Notes: generated by a model not told the origin, from the letters alone. DNA of 64,000 nt from Amyelois transitella (GCF_032362555.1 NC_083507.1:1367001-1431000); one strand, 5' to 3'; positions 1 through 11,779 are shown, counted from the stretch's first letter. Made by a program: numbers and translations.

Positions 1-105
1 CCTATTTTAATTTTTACACCTTCTAAGTAGTAAAATCAGTCTCAATTTAAGTGAGTTATCTTAGAGATCAGCTCTTGAAAATCCTATAATTATCATGTAT
101 CATCA

Positions 106-2709
106 TTACTGTTCAAAAATATTAACCGGTGTATTAAATTTATAAAAGATTCTTTTCCCTTTTAGGATCAAGTCCGGATTAGTCAACTTTTTAATAATTT
201 GCTCAAAGGCTATATCAGAAACATCTTCTTCGTCTACTTTAAAAGTCAGTCCTTCTTTATCACAGAGTTTTAAAAACGTGACAGTGAATTCACCATCTTC
301 TTCATCAATTTTATTTATGACCGCAACATAACGGTATTCAGTATGTTTACTCTGCAACTTAACTAATACATAGTCTCCACAATTATACTTGTCGTTGTTA
401 TCTCGGGAAGGTCCCGCTTCCATTTCTTCCACAGGACTATCAGTTCGTGGCTTGGTCGCATATGAAGGTTCGATTTCAAACATATCAAGGGCATTATCAT
501 CCTCGGATGAAGAGGTTTCAGATTCGGTGTAAATGTCTTGAACACGAAGCTTCATTTTCTGGTTGTAATTAATTGTTCCAATTTTATAATGTTGACAGGT
601 ATTAGGGCAAAAACAGCTTAAACTTCTCATTGTCAAAACTGCTGGGGAAGTAGATATTCCAGTGATCTGGTGCACCTTTAATGTTCCATTAAAACTTTTT
701 AGTTTGGAAGTCTTTTCAATGGCATCAGTAATTGATTGAATATCTTCGTCATTTATTGTATGGAAAATAATCCCAGGACATCTAGCTTGGATGACTTCCA
801 CAAATTGTTCCAGGGTATCGACATCACCTCCAGCAGCTACAACAGCATCCGCAGTCCTCTTGCAAGTAGCACCAACACCATCTGGTGCACCCTTGCTATG
901 TCCGGCCTCCGAGTAATTCCACGAAAATCCTTGTAGATTTGGAATATCTTTGGATAATCTCGAGGCCAAAACAAAGAACATAGTTTTGTTCCGATATTGT
1001 GTAACCGGCCCGTCACTAAGGAAATGAACATATTTAATTCCAGGTTGTATTGCTCGGAAAATTGGCTGCAAATGCGCCCAAATAGCTGAGGGTGAATGCG
1101 TCAAGTTTTTGGAAATGGTGGCGTAGGATTGTATTGAGTTTTTGAGATACACAACAACTGTGTGAATACTTATTTGAGTTCGAGATCCTCCGAAGTGGAA
1201 GGGTTGAATCTCTTCTCCGTATTTGGTACAATAATTTTCGGAGAAGTCCATGTGTATCAAAATATCTTCTTCGCCAAGATTTTCCTTCAAATGTTTGATT
1301 GCATTGAATTGATGTACAATGTTTCTTTGGTGGCAAAAGAACTTGTCTAGGTCAGCATGCAATTCATGTATCAACTCTCGCGGACGCAGCGTCAAAGTCT
1401 TTTTAAGGTGTTTAGTCACTAGCTTAGGCTTTTTAGATTTTGGATCCAAATATTCTTGTTTTTCAGATACCCATTTCTTGTATTGTATAGGTTTGTTGTC
1501 ATCAAACTCATTGTAGGCAGGGGTTCTGTTATTGCACACTAGGCATTTTCTTGACAAACACTCCACATTATAGCGATCACAGCATAAATTTTCTAGTAAC
1601 TTCTGATAGCTGTTATACGACAATATTTTTGCCGCGTGTAAACCAGACAGCTTTAAGTCAATGTTGGCGTGAGTGACACAAAGACAAGTGTCACGGTCTT
1701 GAGCTTTTGGCTTGACAACCCAGAAAGGACGCAAACGACAGAACATTTGATAGCTTATTTTGAAATTACTAGCTACAAATTTCTTGTACAAGCTCAGCAC
1801 TGTATCTTGTAGATAGCGTTTTTGATGCTTGATTGAATTTCTTGTAATAAATTCCTTTTTTCCAGCACCTAGTCTGCTATTGCTGTCATCCTCATAAAAC
1901 TCTCTAATCACTTTTGCACATCTCTTCGAAATTTTGTCAATTCGTGTTCGTTTAGGCATTTCCAAAGAAGGAGATGGTTTCCATTTTTTTGTCATTTTAT
2001 AGTTAATAGCACTGTCTTTGGTAGTCCATAGTTTGTATTTATGTACTGATGTCCCAGCAACAACTTTTGAAAATATTTGTTTGTCTTTTTGGGTCTTTAA
2101 TTGTGAATAATTTTCTTTCAATTGTTTATTCATCACCTCGCCGAACAATGCTTTTTTCACAATTACTTTTCTCGAGTTAGAATCATCAATCATTCTGTTA
2201 ATTTTCGTGTTAGGTGTTTCATCTTTATTTTGGTTTATAGTTTTTTCGAGTCTTGACAGTCTTTTTTTATACTTTTCGACTTTTCTTTTATATTCGAGTA
2301 TCTTATTGTCTTTGTCTCTATTCGCTTTTTCTCTTAATAGCTTCGCATGTCTTTTTCTCTTTTTATTTGCAGAATTGTCAGTTGTAGGAGGTGCTGAAAT
2401 CTCAGTCTCTGAACTTGGAGTGTTGTCTCTCACAAAAGCATTAGTTGTTTCCTTCAATGTCTTTTTCCTAGCCCGATAATCAGTACAATGTTTTTTCCAA
2501 TTTTTTTTTGCAGTTCTGTGTTCACGTGGAGTCATGTCTCGTACGAGTTTTCTTAAGCCTTTTTCTTTTTTCTTTTGATACTTAAGACGTTCTTTTTCTT
2601 TCATTTCTTCTCTCTTTTGGGGATCATTTTTAAGGCGCTGATATCTTAAACGTTCTAATTCTTTCTTCCTTTCTAATACTTCTTCCCTAGTCTTCTTTTG
2701 AGGCGGCAT
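106..2709 (-). CDS. DDE-transposase-like protein, single 867-residue ORF
   Basis: One uninterrupted reading frame starting MPPQKKTREEV. Residues 1-165 are very rich in K, R and E and look like a coiled coil or DNA-binding tail. A Cys-rich stretch follows (about 340-395, including CLCVTH and KCLVC). The core carries three acidic sites in a transposase-like order: D488 in HMDFSENY, D566 in FLSDGPVTQY, and E601 in WNYSEAGHSKGAPDG (D610 is an alternative). The C-terminus (about 775-840) resembles a small SH3/Tudor-like fold. The order matches a group of insect and fish uncharacterised proteins that I believe to be DNA-transposon derived, but I cannot assign a superfamily. A possible 5'UTR splice acceptor (ttttctcag) lies just upstream of the ATG. 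The ORF is whole, so it is either a young transposon or a domesticated gene. Catalytic residue assignment is inference. Confidence 0.7.
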   Translation of the reverse strand: MPPQKKTREEVLERKKELERLRYQRLKNDPQKREEMKEKERLKYQKKKEKGLRKLVRDMTPREHRTAKKNWKKHCTDYRARKKTLKETTNAFVRDNTPSSETEISAPPTTDNSANKKRKRHAKLLREKANRDKDNKILEYKRKVEKYKKRLSRLEKTINQNKDETPNTKINRMIDDSNSRKVIVKKALFGEVMNKQLKENYSQLKTQKDKQIFSKVVAGTSVHKYKLWTTKDSAINYKMTKKWKPSPSLEMPKRTRIDKISKRCAKVIREFYEDDSNSRLGAGKKEFITRNSIKHQKRYLQDTVLSLYKKFVASNFKISYQMFCRLRPFWVVKPKAQDRDTCLCVTHANIDLKLSGLHAAKILSYNSYQKLLENLCCDRYNVECLSRKCLVCNNRTPAYNEFDDNKPIQYKKWVSEKQEYLDPKSKKPKLVTKHLKKTLTLRPRELIHELHADLDKFFCHQRNIVHQFNAIKHLKENLGEEDILIHMDFSENYCTKYGEEIQPFHFGGSRTQISIHTVVVYLKNSIQSYATISKNLTHSPSAIWAHLQPIFRAIQPGIKYVHFLSDGPVTQYRNKTMFFVLASRLSKDIPNLQGFSWNYSEAGHSKGAPDGVGATCKRTADAVVAAGGDVDTLEQFVEVIQARCPGIIFHTINDEDIQSITDAIEKTSKLKSFNGTLKVHQITGISTSPAVLTMRSLSCFCPNTCQHYKIGTINYNQKMKLRVQDIYTESETSSSEDDNALDMFEIEPSYATKPRTDSPVEEMEAGPSRDNNDKYNCGDYVLVKLQSKHTEYRYVAVINKIDEEDGEFTVTFLKLCDKEGLTFKVDEEDVSDIAFEQIIKKLTNPDLILKGKRIFYKFNTPVNIFEQ

Positions 2710-2743
2710 TGTGAAGTTTACCTGAGAAAAAAATAACTAAAGT

Positions 2744-3355
2744 CAGTCCCCTGTGTAATAAGACAGTCCCCTGTCGCTCAAATATACAGGGGACTGTCGC
2801 CAGGGGACTGGTTATTTAACCTAAAATTCGGATTATTTGCAATAGCATTGTACTACTTAAAAATTGCGAAATATCATATTCAACAAGAGATTATGACATA
2901 ATAATTACGAATAATTCATTAACTTATCTTTCAAAATGATAAAATAAAACACATACCCAAGGGACTGTTATTTGATCCGGCCGCGGCACGTGTTCGCCTC
3001 AACACTTGCTTCGCACTACAGGAAGATGGCGGCTGGTCACACAAACTTGTTATACGGACGAACTTCACAACTATGTCGTTCCGTTCCACGCTAACGCAAT
3101 ATGTTACTTCTATTAGATTATTTTTTTTCGTTTGTTTTATTCATGACAGGGTACTGTTCACAAATTGTTAGGACAAACTTTAGAGTTAAAATTTTTCTAT
3201 TATTTAACTTAAATTTAAATATATTCCAGAATATTTATTATGTTCATTTATCATACATTAGAACAGTATTTGTGAATACTACATATTTTGGACAAAATTA
3301 GAAAAAAGTCTTGGTAGAAACTGTAAATCTGGAATGGGGACAGGTCAGGGGACTG
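2744..3355. repeat. Cluster of palindromic CAGGGGACTG motifs
   Basis: The 10-mer caggggactg or its complement cagtcccctg occurs at 2744-2753, 2764-2773, 2787-2796, 2801-2810 and 3346-3355. A near copy (ccaagggactg) is at 2957-2967. Orientation switches between forward and reverse within the cluster. It sits immediately 5' of the transposase-like gene. This is what subterminal transposase-binding sites look like in elements such as CACTA/EnSpm; that role is inferred. Confidence 0.6.
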
Positions 3356-3532
3356 TTTTTGGGGTTTTTGAAAAGATATTTCGTAAAAATCGGGAATCTC
3401 TTTTTATTTACAAATTGGTAGCTTAGAAAGAACTTTTATTGTACTATCTTATTAAATGATCGTTTGAAAAACATAGCCACACACAATTCTAAAAATTGCT
3501 CAGGACATTGATTTTCCCGATAGTGGAGAATC

Positions 3533-3700
<168 letters not shown>

Positions 3701-6272
3701 TTCGCAAACAAGACGAAAACAATGTATTAACTTTTATACGTTATAATTATAACAGTATAATTTTTGATTTAATTGTGGAGAACAACATAACATCAACTTC
3801 TCCAAAGCCATCCAAAGGGCCTTTACGTGTTGGACTTAAATCCTAATGCAAGCCTCTCAAAAATCCGGGGTGTCTAGACCTGAGATATCCAAATGGAGAC
3901 ACAATAATAATATTATTTTGTACTGTATTATTTACTATACTATTTGTGGTTATAGTAGAAAATGGAAAAATAAAAACGCTTCCAAAAAAAGTAAACATTT
4001 TCTATGCTTGAAAAAATTAATAGTGTCGTCGATCTTCGCTTCCCTACGAACTACGTTAGAATATAGTTTGATCTCTGTGACAGCAAGACGAAACGATAAC
4101 TTTGAAATAGGAGAGAAAAGATTGAATAAAATGTATGCATGTGACATCTGTCACAGAGGTCAAGTCCATAATGTTTGTATAGTTAATGTACCCGAATTTA
4201 ATGTAATGGCGGTAAAGCCGAAAGGTGACATGTTTAAATCTTTATAAAAGTCAGTTTTGTATAATCTATAACGTAATCGAATGTTATGTGAGAGTTGTTA
4301 ATTAAGCGGTTTTTTGTAAACTACCTTCAAAATTTTTAAATTTTTTTCTATATTCACTTTTGGTGTAAATGTAGAGATTTTATATGATTAGCCAATATTA
4401 GATGCAAAAGACCCATAGACATAGAACCCCTGAAATCAACTTTAATATTAACACGTAGGGTTATCGTTAAATAAAGGGGAGGGGGAATATCGTTATGTAA
4501 CAAAACGACACACACGTTACATTTGTAACATGCAACTTTTGGTATCGGAACTTTAAAAAAATCTGACAAATTGTTTTTTCTTTGTCGCCAGATTTGTGCT
4601 AATATTTTTCATTTTACAACTCTCATAAAACCGTTTAGTTTGAATTGATCTGGTGAGATCGTCGAATCTCAGTGTTTTGAAGCCGCGCCCACCGGTTATT
4701 GTGATTTGTAACAAACTTATAGCGTAAGGTAGTCTAAGGCATTATTTTATCATTCATTTAATGTTCTATTATATTGATAAATAAAAATATTGATACACTA
4801 TTTTGTATTCTTTGTTCTAACTACCTATTTTGCACCCTATATTTATATTTATAAATATTTGCAATATTTTCGTGACTCTTACGCAGATTAATTTTGCAGA
4901 TGTAATAAAAGATTTTACGATACGGTAATGGCTTTGCTGGCGTTTACAGAGATAAGAGGGTAGATTAATTATTCAAAAAGTTACCGAAATTCTGGTTAAA
5001 AAATAAAACACCGAAAACTATCATAATAGTTTATTGTAACAATTTAATTATCACAATGGCAGGAAACATTTTAGGCAACAATTCGATAAAGACAAATCTA
5101 TGTACCACAAGGGCTCACCAATAACTCTAGGAATGGTCATAGCATTCCATGCTCTGTGGATGTTGCAATTAAAACTGTATAACTATAACAATAAAGTCGG
5201 TTTTATAATAGACACGCAGTCAGGGGTCTATTATTGAACTGAACAAGCGAATTATTGATAATTTTTTCGAATGGTTCTTCACAAAAACCATTTTAAGCCG
5301 AGAATGTCAAAATTAACTTTTTAAGTTTACTTATTTAGCACTAACTAGCAAACATTACAAGGCACTCGCCCTAACAGGTACTAAACATTCTAGAGGTTAC
5401 TATGGCGAAAATTATAGTTAATTATGAACACATTAACAAACATTTGTCCGTCATATTATAAACAAAACATATTCTATAATTTTTTTTTATTAAAATAATC
5501 TTAGTCAAAAAATATTCCTTTCGTAACAATTTGGCCATACAAATGAGTATCTCATCTACGAACAATTACAAGTAATTATTTTATTTTTTAGATTACGCTA
5601 CACCACACAATAAAATAATGAAATTTGATTTTTATAGTAAATAAACAATATTTTATTTTCATCAGATATAAAACAAAAACAACTTATGAATATAAAAGTT
5701 ACGTTAATTATTATATCAAAATTTGATCGTTGGAAGTCCAATTGAAAAAATCCCAAACTGGTCACTAAAAATAAATTCGAAACTATCTAAAATTATTGAT
5801 ATGTAAAAAACTATCCTATATAATATGTACAGCTAAAAATATATTTTGCCTACAATGAGCATATCTCTACTCGATATTGAATACTTTTCAATTTACAGAA
5901 AATAATAGCTTCCCTAAGACATTTATGCACTAAAATGAGCATATCGGCCGACGACCACAGCCTGCGCCAACTGTGATGCTATTTAAAAACTTTGTGAATT
6001 ACTAAAAGAAAATTAATTTAAAGCGATGCATCTATTGAAATTATTTGGATCGAATTAAATTCAGCTATGGCGCATTTTATTATGTCACTCACTAGCTTGC
6101 AAATAGCACCCCAATTTCACTATCAATATTTTTTACTTGCCCGCCAAAGTATTGTCCTAACCTTTCATCTCAACCATAGACTTTATATAATTAAGCTATA
6201 TAATTATAATAAGGCTTTGCCAGTTTATTTATTTAAAAAAATATATTGTCTACACATACCCTTCATCTTTCG
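3701..6272. other. AT-rich stretch without a recognisable gene
   Basis: Only short random frames are present. The right part (about 5.0-6.27 kb) may hold 3'UTR of the minus-strand copper transporter. Minus-strand AATAAA-type signals (tttatt on the plus strand) occur near 6226. Confidence 0.5.
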
Positions 6273-9200
6273 CTACATAATCTGTTCCTGACTCTCCGAA
6301 GGCGCTGTGGAGTGACAGCACGTAATCTGTGGAGTCACCTCTCTCACTCTGTCCGGTGACTCCTCTCGGACCCTCTCTTTCTTACAGCACTGTTCGTGCA
6401 CAATCACACTTGTGTCCTGACTAGATTTACACTTCTCCACTTTTTCCTTGCAGCAACCCTGCCTTTCTGTTCTCAGAAGTTGTACATCTTCGACGCTAGG
6501 ACTGTCTTCTTTTTCACTTTCTTGGGAATTATCGTTATTTTGAATGGTTATGTTCGGTTGTGTTTTCCCGCGTTTAGCTACCTTCGAGGGGCAGCTTTTG
6601 GCGCCATAATGGCAGGTTGGCTGGTCGCCGGAGCCCGACGCGGTGGGGAAGTAGTGCGAGGGCTGAATGCATGTCCGTGTGCGACAGATAAAAAAGTCTG
6701 ATTCGGAACTAGAGTCTATTAGAGGCGGTGTTGTACCTGCTGGAAAATTTTGACATTAAATAACATTTGATTAAATAACAGTAAGCTCTACGCTTTTGTC
6801 TGAGAAGTTTCTACACCAATCGAAATTATTCATTTGACAATGGTGAACTAACGCTATTATCTACTCATATATAATAGATAAAAAATTATTGTCTACGAAT
6901 GAATAATAAAGCGAAATTAACTATTTACATTGTGTCGGAAAAAAAATAACCTAATCCAAACTTTATCTATAGAAGGATCAGCATGAAACAAATATTGGGA
7001 CACAAATTAATTTCGAAGAACTATGAACTACTAAAAATGTAACCACTAATATTTAGGTGTGCGGTAGTCCTCCGAACTGAGCTGCGTTTCAGCCTGCAGC
7101 AGTTCAATGACCACATATTTTTAAAATAAAAAAACAAACGAAAAATCTTACACAGAAACAAAATGGCCGCGCAACATGGCAACCTTCAACATTCACTACA
7201 TTACACAAAATAAAATATCAACCTACGAAGCTATACAAATCTGACCACTAATATTTAGGCGGGCGGTAGGCCTCCGGACTGAGCTGCGTCTCGGCCTGTT
7301 GCAGTTCAATGGCGTCCATTTTTTTGCACAGCTTCCCCTCGCAAACCTCCCATGTACACTTCTCCGTGTTGCATCGGTCTTTGTGGACGGAAGAACACGT
7401 CAACAACATTCATGGATGTCGTAAAAGGCGACTAAGGGCTAGGCTTATAAACTTGGGATTCTTGTTTTAGACGATGTGTTAGCAACCTGTCACTATTTGA
7501 ATCTCAATTCTATCATTAAGCCTAACAGCTGAACGTGGCCTATCAGTCTTTCAGGACTGCTGACTCTGTCCACCCCGCAAGACATTATAAGATAGTATAA
7601 TTGAACTTTCACTAAGATTTTAATAAAGGAACCAAGTTTTTTTAAGATTGGTTCCTTTATTAAATGAGAGGGCGTATCAGAACGCATAAATCCAACGTAG
7701 ATAAATGAGATGAACCTCCTATCCTAGCTATAGTTACAAAATGCAATGAAAATAACGAGGGTTATTGTCACATTATGCTAGGATTCTAGCTTCTAAACAA
7801 AGTAAACATAACTGAAAGCTAGATAGCGTAAATAATAACAGAAATTCGGATTCTTGTTACTAAGTCTGTGGAGGCTTACCTGTGTCGTCACATTCCGGAG
7901 TGCAGATGACCACTCGCTTGGTGCTGAAGCATTTCATTTGCAGTTTGGTCAACGATGTGCCGAATAGGAAGTACCCTGGAATTTCATAAGGTTTTTTTAA
8001 ATGTTGGTAGAAATTACAGTTAACTTAACTTAAACCTTAACAATAAACACATAACATTGTTATGTGTTCGCCAAATCGCTTGCCAAGAGTGAGTAGATAT
8101 TTTTTTACTATGCGTTTACCACTACATCTTTCTAAACATCAAGCGCACTCAATCAAGTTTTTACAGAAAGCAACTTCCGTCTAACCTCTGTAAGATTTGC
8201 AGGGGAATCTATAAACACATAATATGCTAAATTTAGACTCATGAGTCTTAACTATGTCACGTGGGCAATACTTGCATTCTTCTCCTATGAGAAAGTTTAA
8301 TGTTCAATTGTAAGAGTTAGCTTATAAAAAAGATACCTACCTACCATCATGCCGAAGACCACGGCGAGTATGAGATGTATGTTGTATATCATGACAGCTA
8401 ACATCAGCAGGTAGCCAACCACGTTGTGAGTGACGAACACTGCCGACTGGTAGAAGTTCACTAGGGCCCTGGTCGGAAACATAAGATTTCGGCATCATCC
8501 TTTTAATGTTTGTGCCAGTTACATTCTCGTTCCTCTGATGAGGAACTTGCGAGTGCGCCTACGACAGTGATACTGGATTGGGTAAGTCTTACAAGAAGTA
8601 TCTGATCTCCGCAAAGTTTGCAGGGGAACCAAACCCATTTTGGTCCGCACTAAATATATACGTGCGTTTTTCCTTAGTCGCCTTTTACGAGTACTATGGG
8701 AAAGAGATGGAATGGTCCTATTCTAAAGTACCGCGAACTACGTGGCACGACGCATTACACTTTTTCAACAGTTACTTATGCATACCTATAACATTTATAA
8801 AGATGCTAAATGAAAATTGTTTAATTATTTTTTTTACTTGTCTGATTTATTTATAACATAGTTAAAGCCGTCTGAATTTAGTCAAGTGTATTTATAGGCG
8901 TCATTCACCCTTTGTCTATGCATTTGCGCATGCGCAGTGCGCCTGTTCAAGCTGTCACGGCACCGCGTCCGCCGCCGAGAACATAAGTCCATGGTTAAAG
9001 GCGTACCCCGGGCTCCTCCCCAGAGTGGTGAGGATGCAACCGGGACAAAAGCCAGGAGGACCAAGATATTTTAATACAATTTACATACATACATATAGTC
9101 ACGTCTTTATCCCTTGCGGGGTAGACAGAGCCAACAGTCTTGAAGAGACTGACAGGCCACGTTCAACTTTTTGGCTCAATGATAGAACTGAGATTCAAAT

Positions 9201-11764
9201 AGTTACAGGTTGCTGGCCCATCGCCTAAAAGAAGAATCCCAAGTATATAAGCCTATCCCTTAGTCGCCTTTTACGACATCCATGGGGAACGAGATGGAGT
9301 GGTACTATTCTTTTTTTAATGTTGGTGCCGGGAACCGCACGGCAGCATAATACAATTTACCTGACCCTGAAGGAGGACCACCTGCTGACCTGACCGGTGC
9401 TGGCGTTGCGACTCGTAGTCGGCTCCATTGGGTTGCTTTGTTCTCTGTAAAAAAATAACATACATACATACATAAAATCACGCCTCTTTCCCGGAGGGGT
9501 AGGCAGAGACTACCTCTTTCCACTTGCCACGATCTCTGCATATTTCCTTCGCTTCATTCACATTCATAACTCTCTTCATGCAGGCTCGGCGGTTTCGGGT
9601 ACTTTTGACCTGACCCTTTACCAGGACGTCCTTAATTTGATCAAGATACGTTCGTCTAGGTAACATAACATACATACATACATAAAATCACGCCTCATTC
9701 CCGGAGGGGTAGGCAGAGACTACCTCTTTCCACTTGTCACGATCTCGAAAAACAAAATAACATTTCGCTTTTTATTATGACGTTGAAATGGGACAGTGAT
9801 AGTTTTTCGCGCGATAAAAAGGGACAAACGTGCCGTGTGGTTCCCGGCAACAATAGAAAATAAATAATAGGACCACTTCATGTGTTTCCCATGGATGTCG
9901 TAAAAGGCGACTAAGGGATAGGCTTGTAAACTTGGGATTACTCTTTTTGGCGACGGGCTAGCTACCTGTCACTATTTGAATCTGAATTAGGTATATCATA
10001 AAGCCAAACAGCTGAATGTGGCCTTTCAGTCTTTTGATGACTGTTGCCTCTGTCTACCCCGCAAGGGATATAGACGTGATTATATGTTATGTTCGATGTA
10101 AACTAGGTAAATCACGTGACGCGCGAGAAATTTTCGCCTTTCCCTTAGTCGCCTTTTACGACATCCATTGGAAAGAGATGGAGTGGTCCTATTCTTTTTT
10201 GTATTGGTGCAGGGAACCACACAGCACGGTTTACATTGAGAAACAATCTTTGTTAAACATATTACGGTCGGTTTACAATCATTACTAATAGTATATCATC
10301 TATTGAAATACAAACTATGGATAACAATGATTATTTACTAGTTCCATTAAACAATATATCGCTATCCGCACAACTCTTGTTTAAAAAATAATAATTAAAC
10401 TGAACTCAAATTAAAACTTAAGCTTGCAAACTAAAATTTAATTTACAAATTGTACAGGCCCTGCATAGCTTCAACATGCGGGAGTGTGCCCGGAAGGCTG
10501 GCAGCATTGCCAATTTGAATGGCAATGCTGATTCTCTGAGCCAGATAGATAATTTCCAGCACTCCGGTCACGAGATACCTCAATCAGCTTTTTCGACAAT
10601 TGTCGGAAAATAAACTAATATTATAACCCTTGTTTGACATCTTTGTCATCTCAATTCTTTGTCATGTCAAAATGGCGTCTCAGCTCAAAAAAATCATTAT
10701 CTCCGCGCTAAATACATACCTACACGTCTATAACCCTTGCGGGGTAGACAGGGCCAACAGTCATGAAAAGACTGAAAGCCGTTCAGCCTAATATGACTAT
10801 ATGATTTGAATTGTGATTCAAATAGTGACGGGTTGCATCGCCTACAAGAGGAATCCCATGTTTATAAGCCTATCCCTGGTCGCCTTTTACGACATCCACG
10901 CGAAATATATGTAGTGGTTCTGTTCTAAAAGGTCGGAAGTCACAAGCCATCCACCCGCTAATTAGATAGATACCTATATAAGAATAGAAAAGAAGAATAA
11001 ATGTATTAGAAATACCTTTCACATAGTAAATTTCTTCTCTCGTCTGACCTGTAGGGGTACAGTTTCTTCTGAGCTTGACGCTGTACCTCGGCCAGGAACA
11101 CCTGGAAGAATTTATTTTGTATGTTTATTATAATTAATTTATTTTGTATTTTGTGTAAGTATAAATTTTTAAATATATTTATTTAGTTTGATCACATCTA
11201 AAGTTCTCTGTCATACCCAATGGTTGACTGGTAGATAAATGCTTCTAGCAATTGTGCTATACATTTGTATTTTGTACAATAAAGTTTAAACAACTCTCAA
11301 CGGTATAAATAAGTTAGCTTTTAAGCATAATTCGGTGCAGATAAAAAACTTGTAAAAGGTTTTTTTTTTGCCAAATTAAATATTTATAAACATTATGTAC
11401 ACGATACGTACATTAAATCCAAGACAGTAAATTTTTGATCTCGAGTCGACTGGAATTGAACACGGTACTTCAGAGAAGCACTGTCACACATGTGCAGACT
11501 GGGTTGACATTACACAGTACATCAAATAATATAATATTAATTAAATAAAATTTTATTTTACTTTCGAGCGTCGTGAGAACCGAAGACCCACAACCCAGGG
11601 AAGTAGGTTACAACAAAATGGATTACCTTCGAGCCCTCAAACAGCATAGCGACGAAGAACAGCGCCAGCCACGTGAGGGCGAAGGCCCACTGCGTGTTGA
11701 CCCACAGCCCCGAGAACAGGAACTCTCCTATGTCGTATCCTGACCACATCCACATGTGCATCAT
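6273..11764 (-). CDS. Ctr1: High-affinity copper transporter (Ctr family), long isoform
   Basis: Six coding exons on the minus strand: 11764-11627, 11101-11016, 9444-9361, 8468-8341, 7975-7880 and 6736-6273. All have GT-AG borders and consistent phases, giving 331 residues. The start MMHMWMWSGYDIGEFLFSG carries the Met-rich motif that precedes TM1; an in-frame stop and an acceptor lie just upstream, so earlier exons are 5'UTR. TM2 has the MxxxM copper motif (MLAVM, 125-129) and TM3 the GxxxG packing motif (GMMVG, 142-146). These are the hallmarks of trimeric Ctr copper(I) importers of the plasma membrane. The 84-bp exon 9361-9444 adds a 28-residue loop between TM1 and TM2, as in human CTR1. 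The last exon gives a 150-residue tail with Cys pairs (CC), unusually long for the family. Introns are filled with SINE and LINE pieces. Confidence 0.9.
7046..7112 (-). pseudogene. Partial duplicate of the short Ctr terminal exon
   Basis: The minus strand reads VIELLQAETQLSSEDYRTPKY then stop, closely matching the end of the exon at 7248-7378 (AIELQQAETQLSPEAYRPPKY). The homology continues a few bases past the stop. No acceptor or Cys-rich first half is seen, so it looks like a relic of a local duplication. Confidence 0.6.
7248..7378 (-). CDS. Ctr1: Alternative last exon of the copper transporter
   Basis: Preceded on the minus strand by a pyrimidine-rich tract and acceptor (ccacaaag). It continues in the correct phase from the exon ending at 7880 (codon g|ac). 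It encodes DRCNTEKCTWEVCEGKL, then a short tail ending EAYRPPKY and a stop. Using it gives a 220-residue protein instead of 331. The Cys-rich start suggests a copper-handling tail. Whether both ends are used needs transcript data. Confidence 0.65.
7408..7590 (+). mobile_element. SINE fragment (gtgccgtgtggttcccggcac family, here SINE-1)
   Basis: Contains the family body: catggatgtcgtaaaaggcg, the aacttgggattc block, tcactatttgaatctcaatt, and the ctctgtccaccccgcaag end. The 5' head is missing. Confidence 0.75.
8975..9050 (-). mobile_element. Fragment of tRNA-derived SINE-2
   Basis: Contains the SINE-2 tail-side block (ggctcctccccagagtggtgaggatgcaac and neighbours), the reverse complement of the block seen at 42175-42240. 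Shorter SINE-2 scraps lie near 8165-8210 and 8590-8640. Confidence 0.55.
9085..9348 (-). mobile_element. Full-length SINE-1 copy in a Ctr intron
   Basis: Runs from a catacatacata tail to the ggtgccgggaaccgcacggc head in reverse orientation. It is flanked by a 12-bp target duplication, aatacaatttac, at 9073-9084 and 9349-9360. The right copy, read on the minus strand, is the splice donor (gtaaattgtatt) of the Ctr exon at 9361-9444. Confidence 0.85.
9457..9660 (-). mobile_element. 5'-truncated 3' end of the RTE-like LINE
   Basis: Reverse-strand copy of the last 200 bases of the LINE seen at 23839-25368, ending in catacataca (the (TATG)n tail). Its tail lies about 10 bases from the acceptor of the Ctr exon 9361-9444, in the same sense as the gene. 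Confidence 0.85.
9668..9746 (-). mobile_element. Second short RTE-like LINE 3' fragment
   Basis: About 80 bases of the same LINE 3' end (cataaaatcacgcctc onward), directly beside the first fragment and again with a catacata tail. Confidence 0.8.
9829..10095 (+). mobile_element. SINE-1 copy
   Basis: Starts gtgccgtgtggttcccggca and ends with ctctgtctaccccgcaaggg then gtgattatatgttatg. Nearly full length. Confidence 0.8.
10137..10230 (-). mobile_element. SINE-1 head fragment
   Basis: Reverse complement of the first 90 bases of the family (cccttagtcgccttttacga through gcagggaaccacacagcac). Confidence 0.75.
10502..10530. repeat. Perfect 10-bp hairpin
   Basis: Arms cagcattgcc and ggcaatgctg around a 9-base loop, inside a GC-richer block (10450-10600) that looks repeat-derived. 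Family unknown. Confidence 0.5.
10711..10930 (-). mobile_element. SINE-1 copy, diverged
   Basis: Reverse-strand body from cacgtctataacccttgcgg to the gacatccacg block, with many substitutions. An older copy. Confidence 0.7.
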
Positions 11765-11779
11765 GCTTGATTAGGCCTC

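Noticed and set aside
2744-3355. CRISPR array
   Set aside because: The repeats are 10 bases, irregularly spaced and in both orientations, and the genome is animal.
3846-4247. Small protein-coding gene (133 codons)
   Set aside because: No family resemblance, no clear codon bias, AT-rich chance frame.
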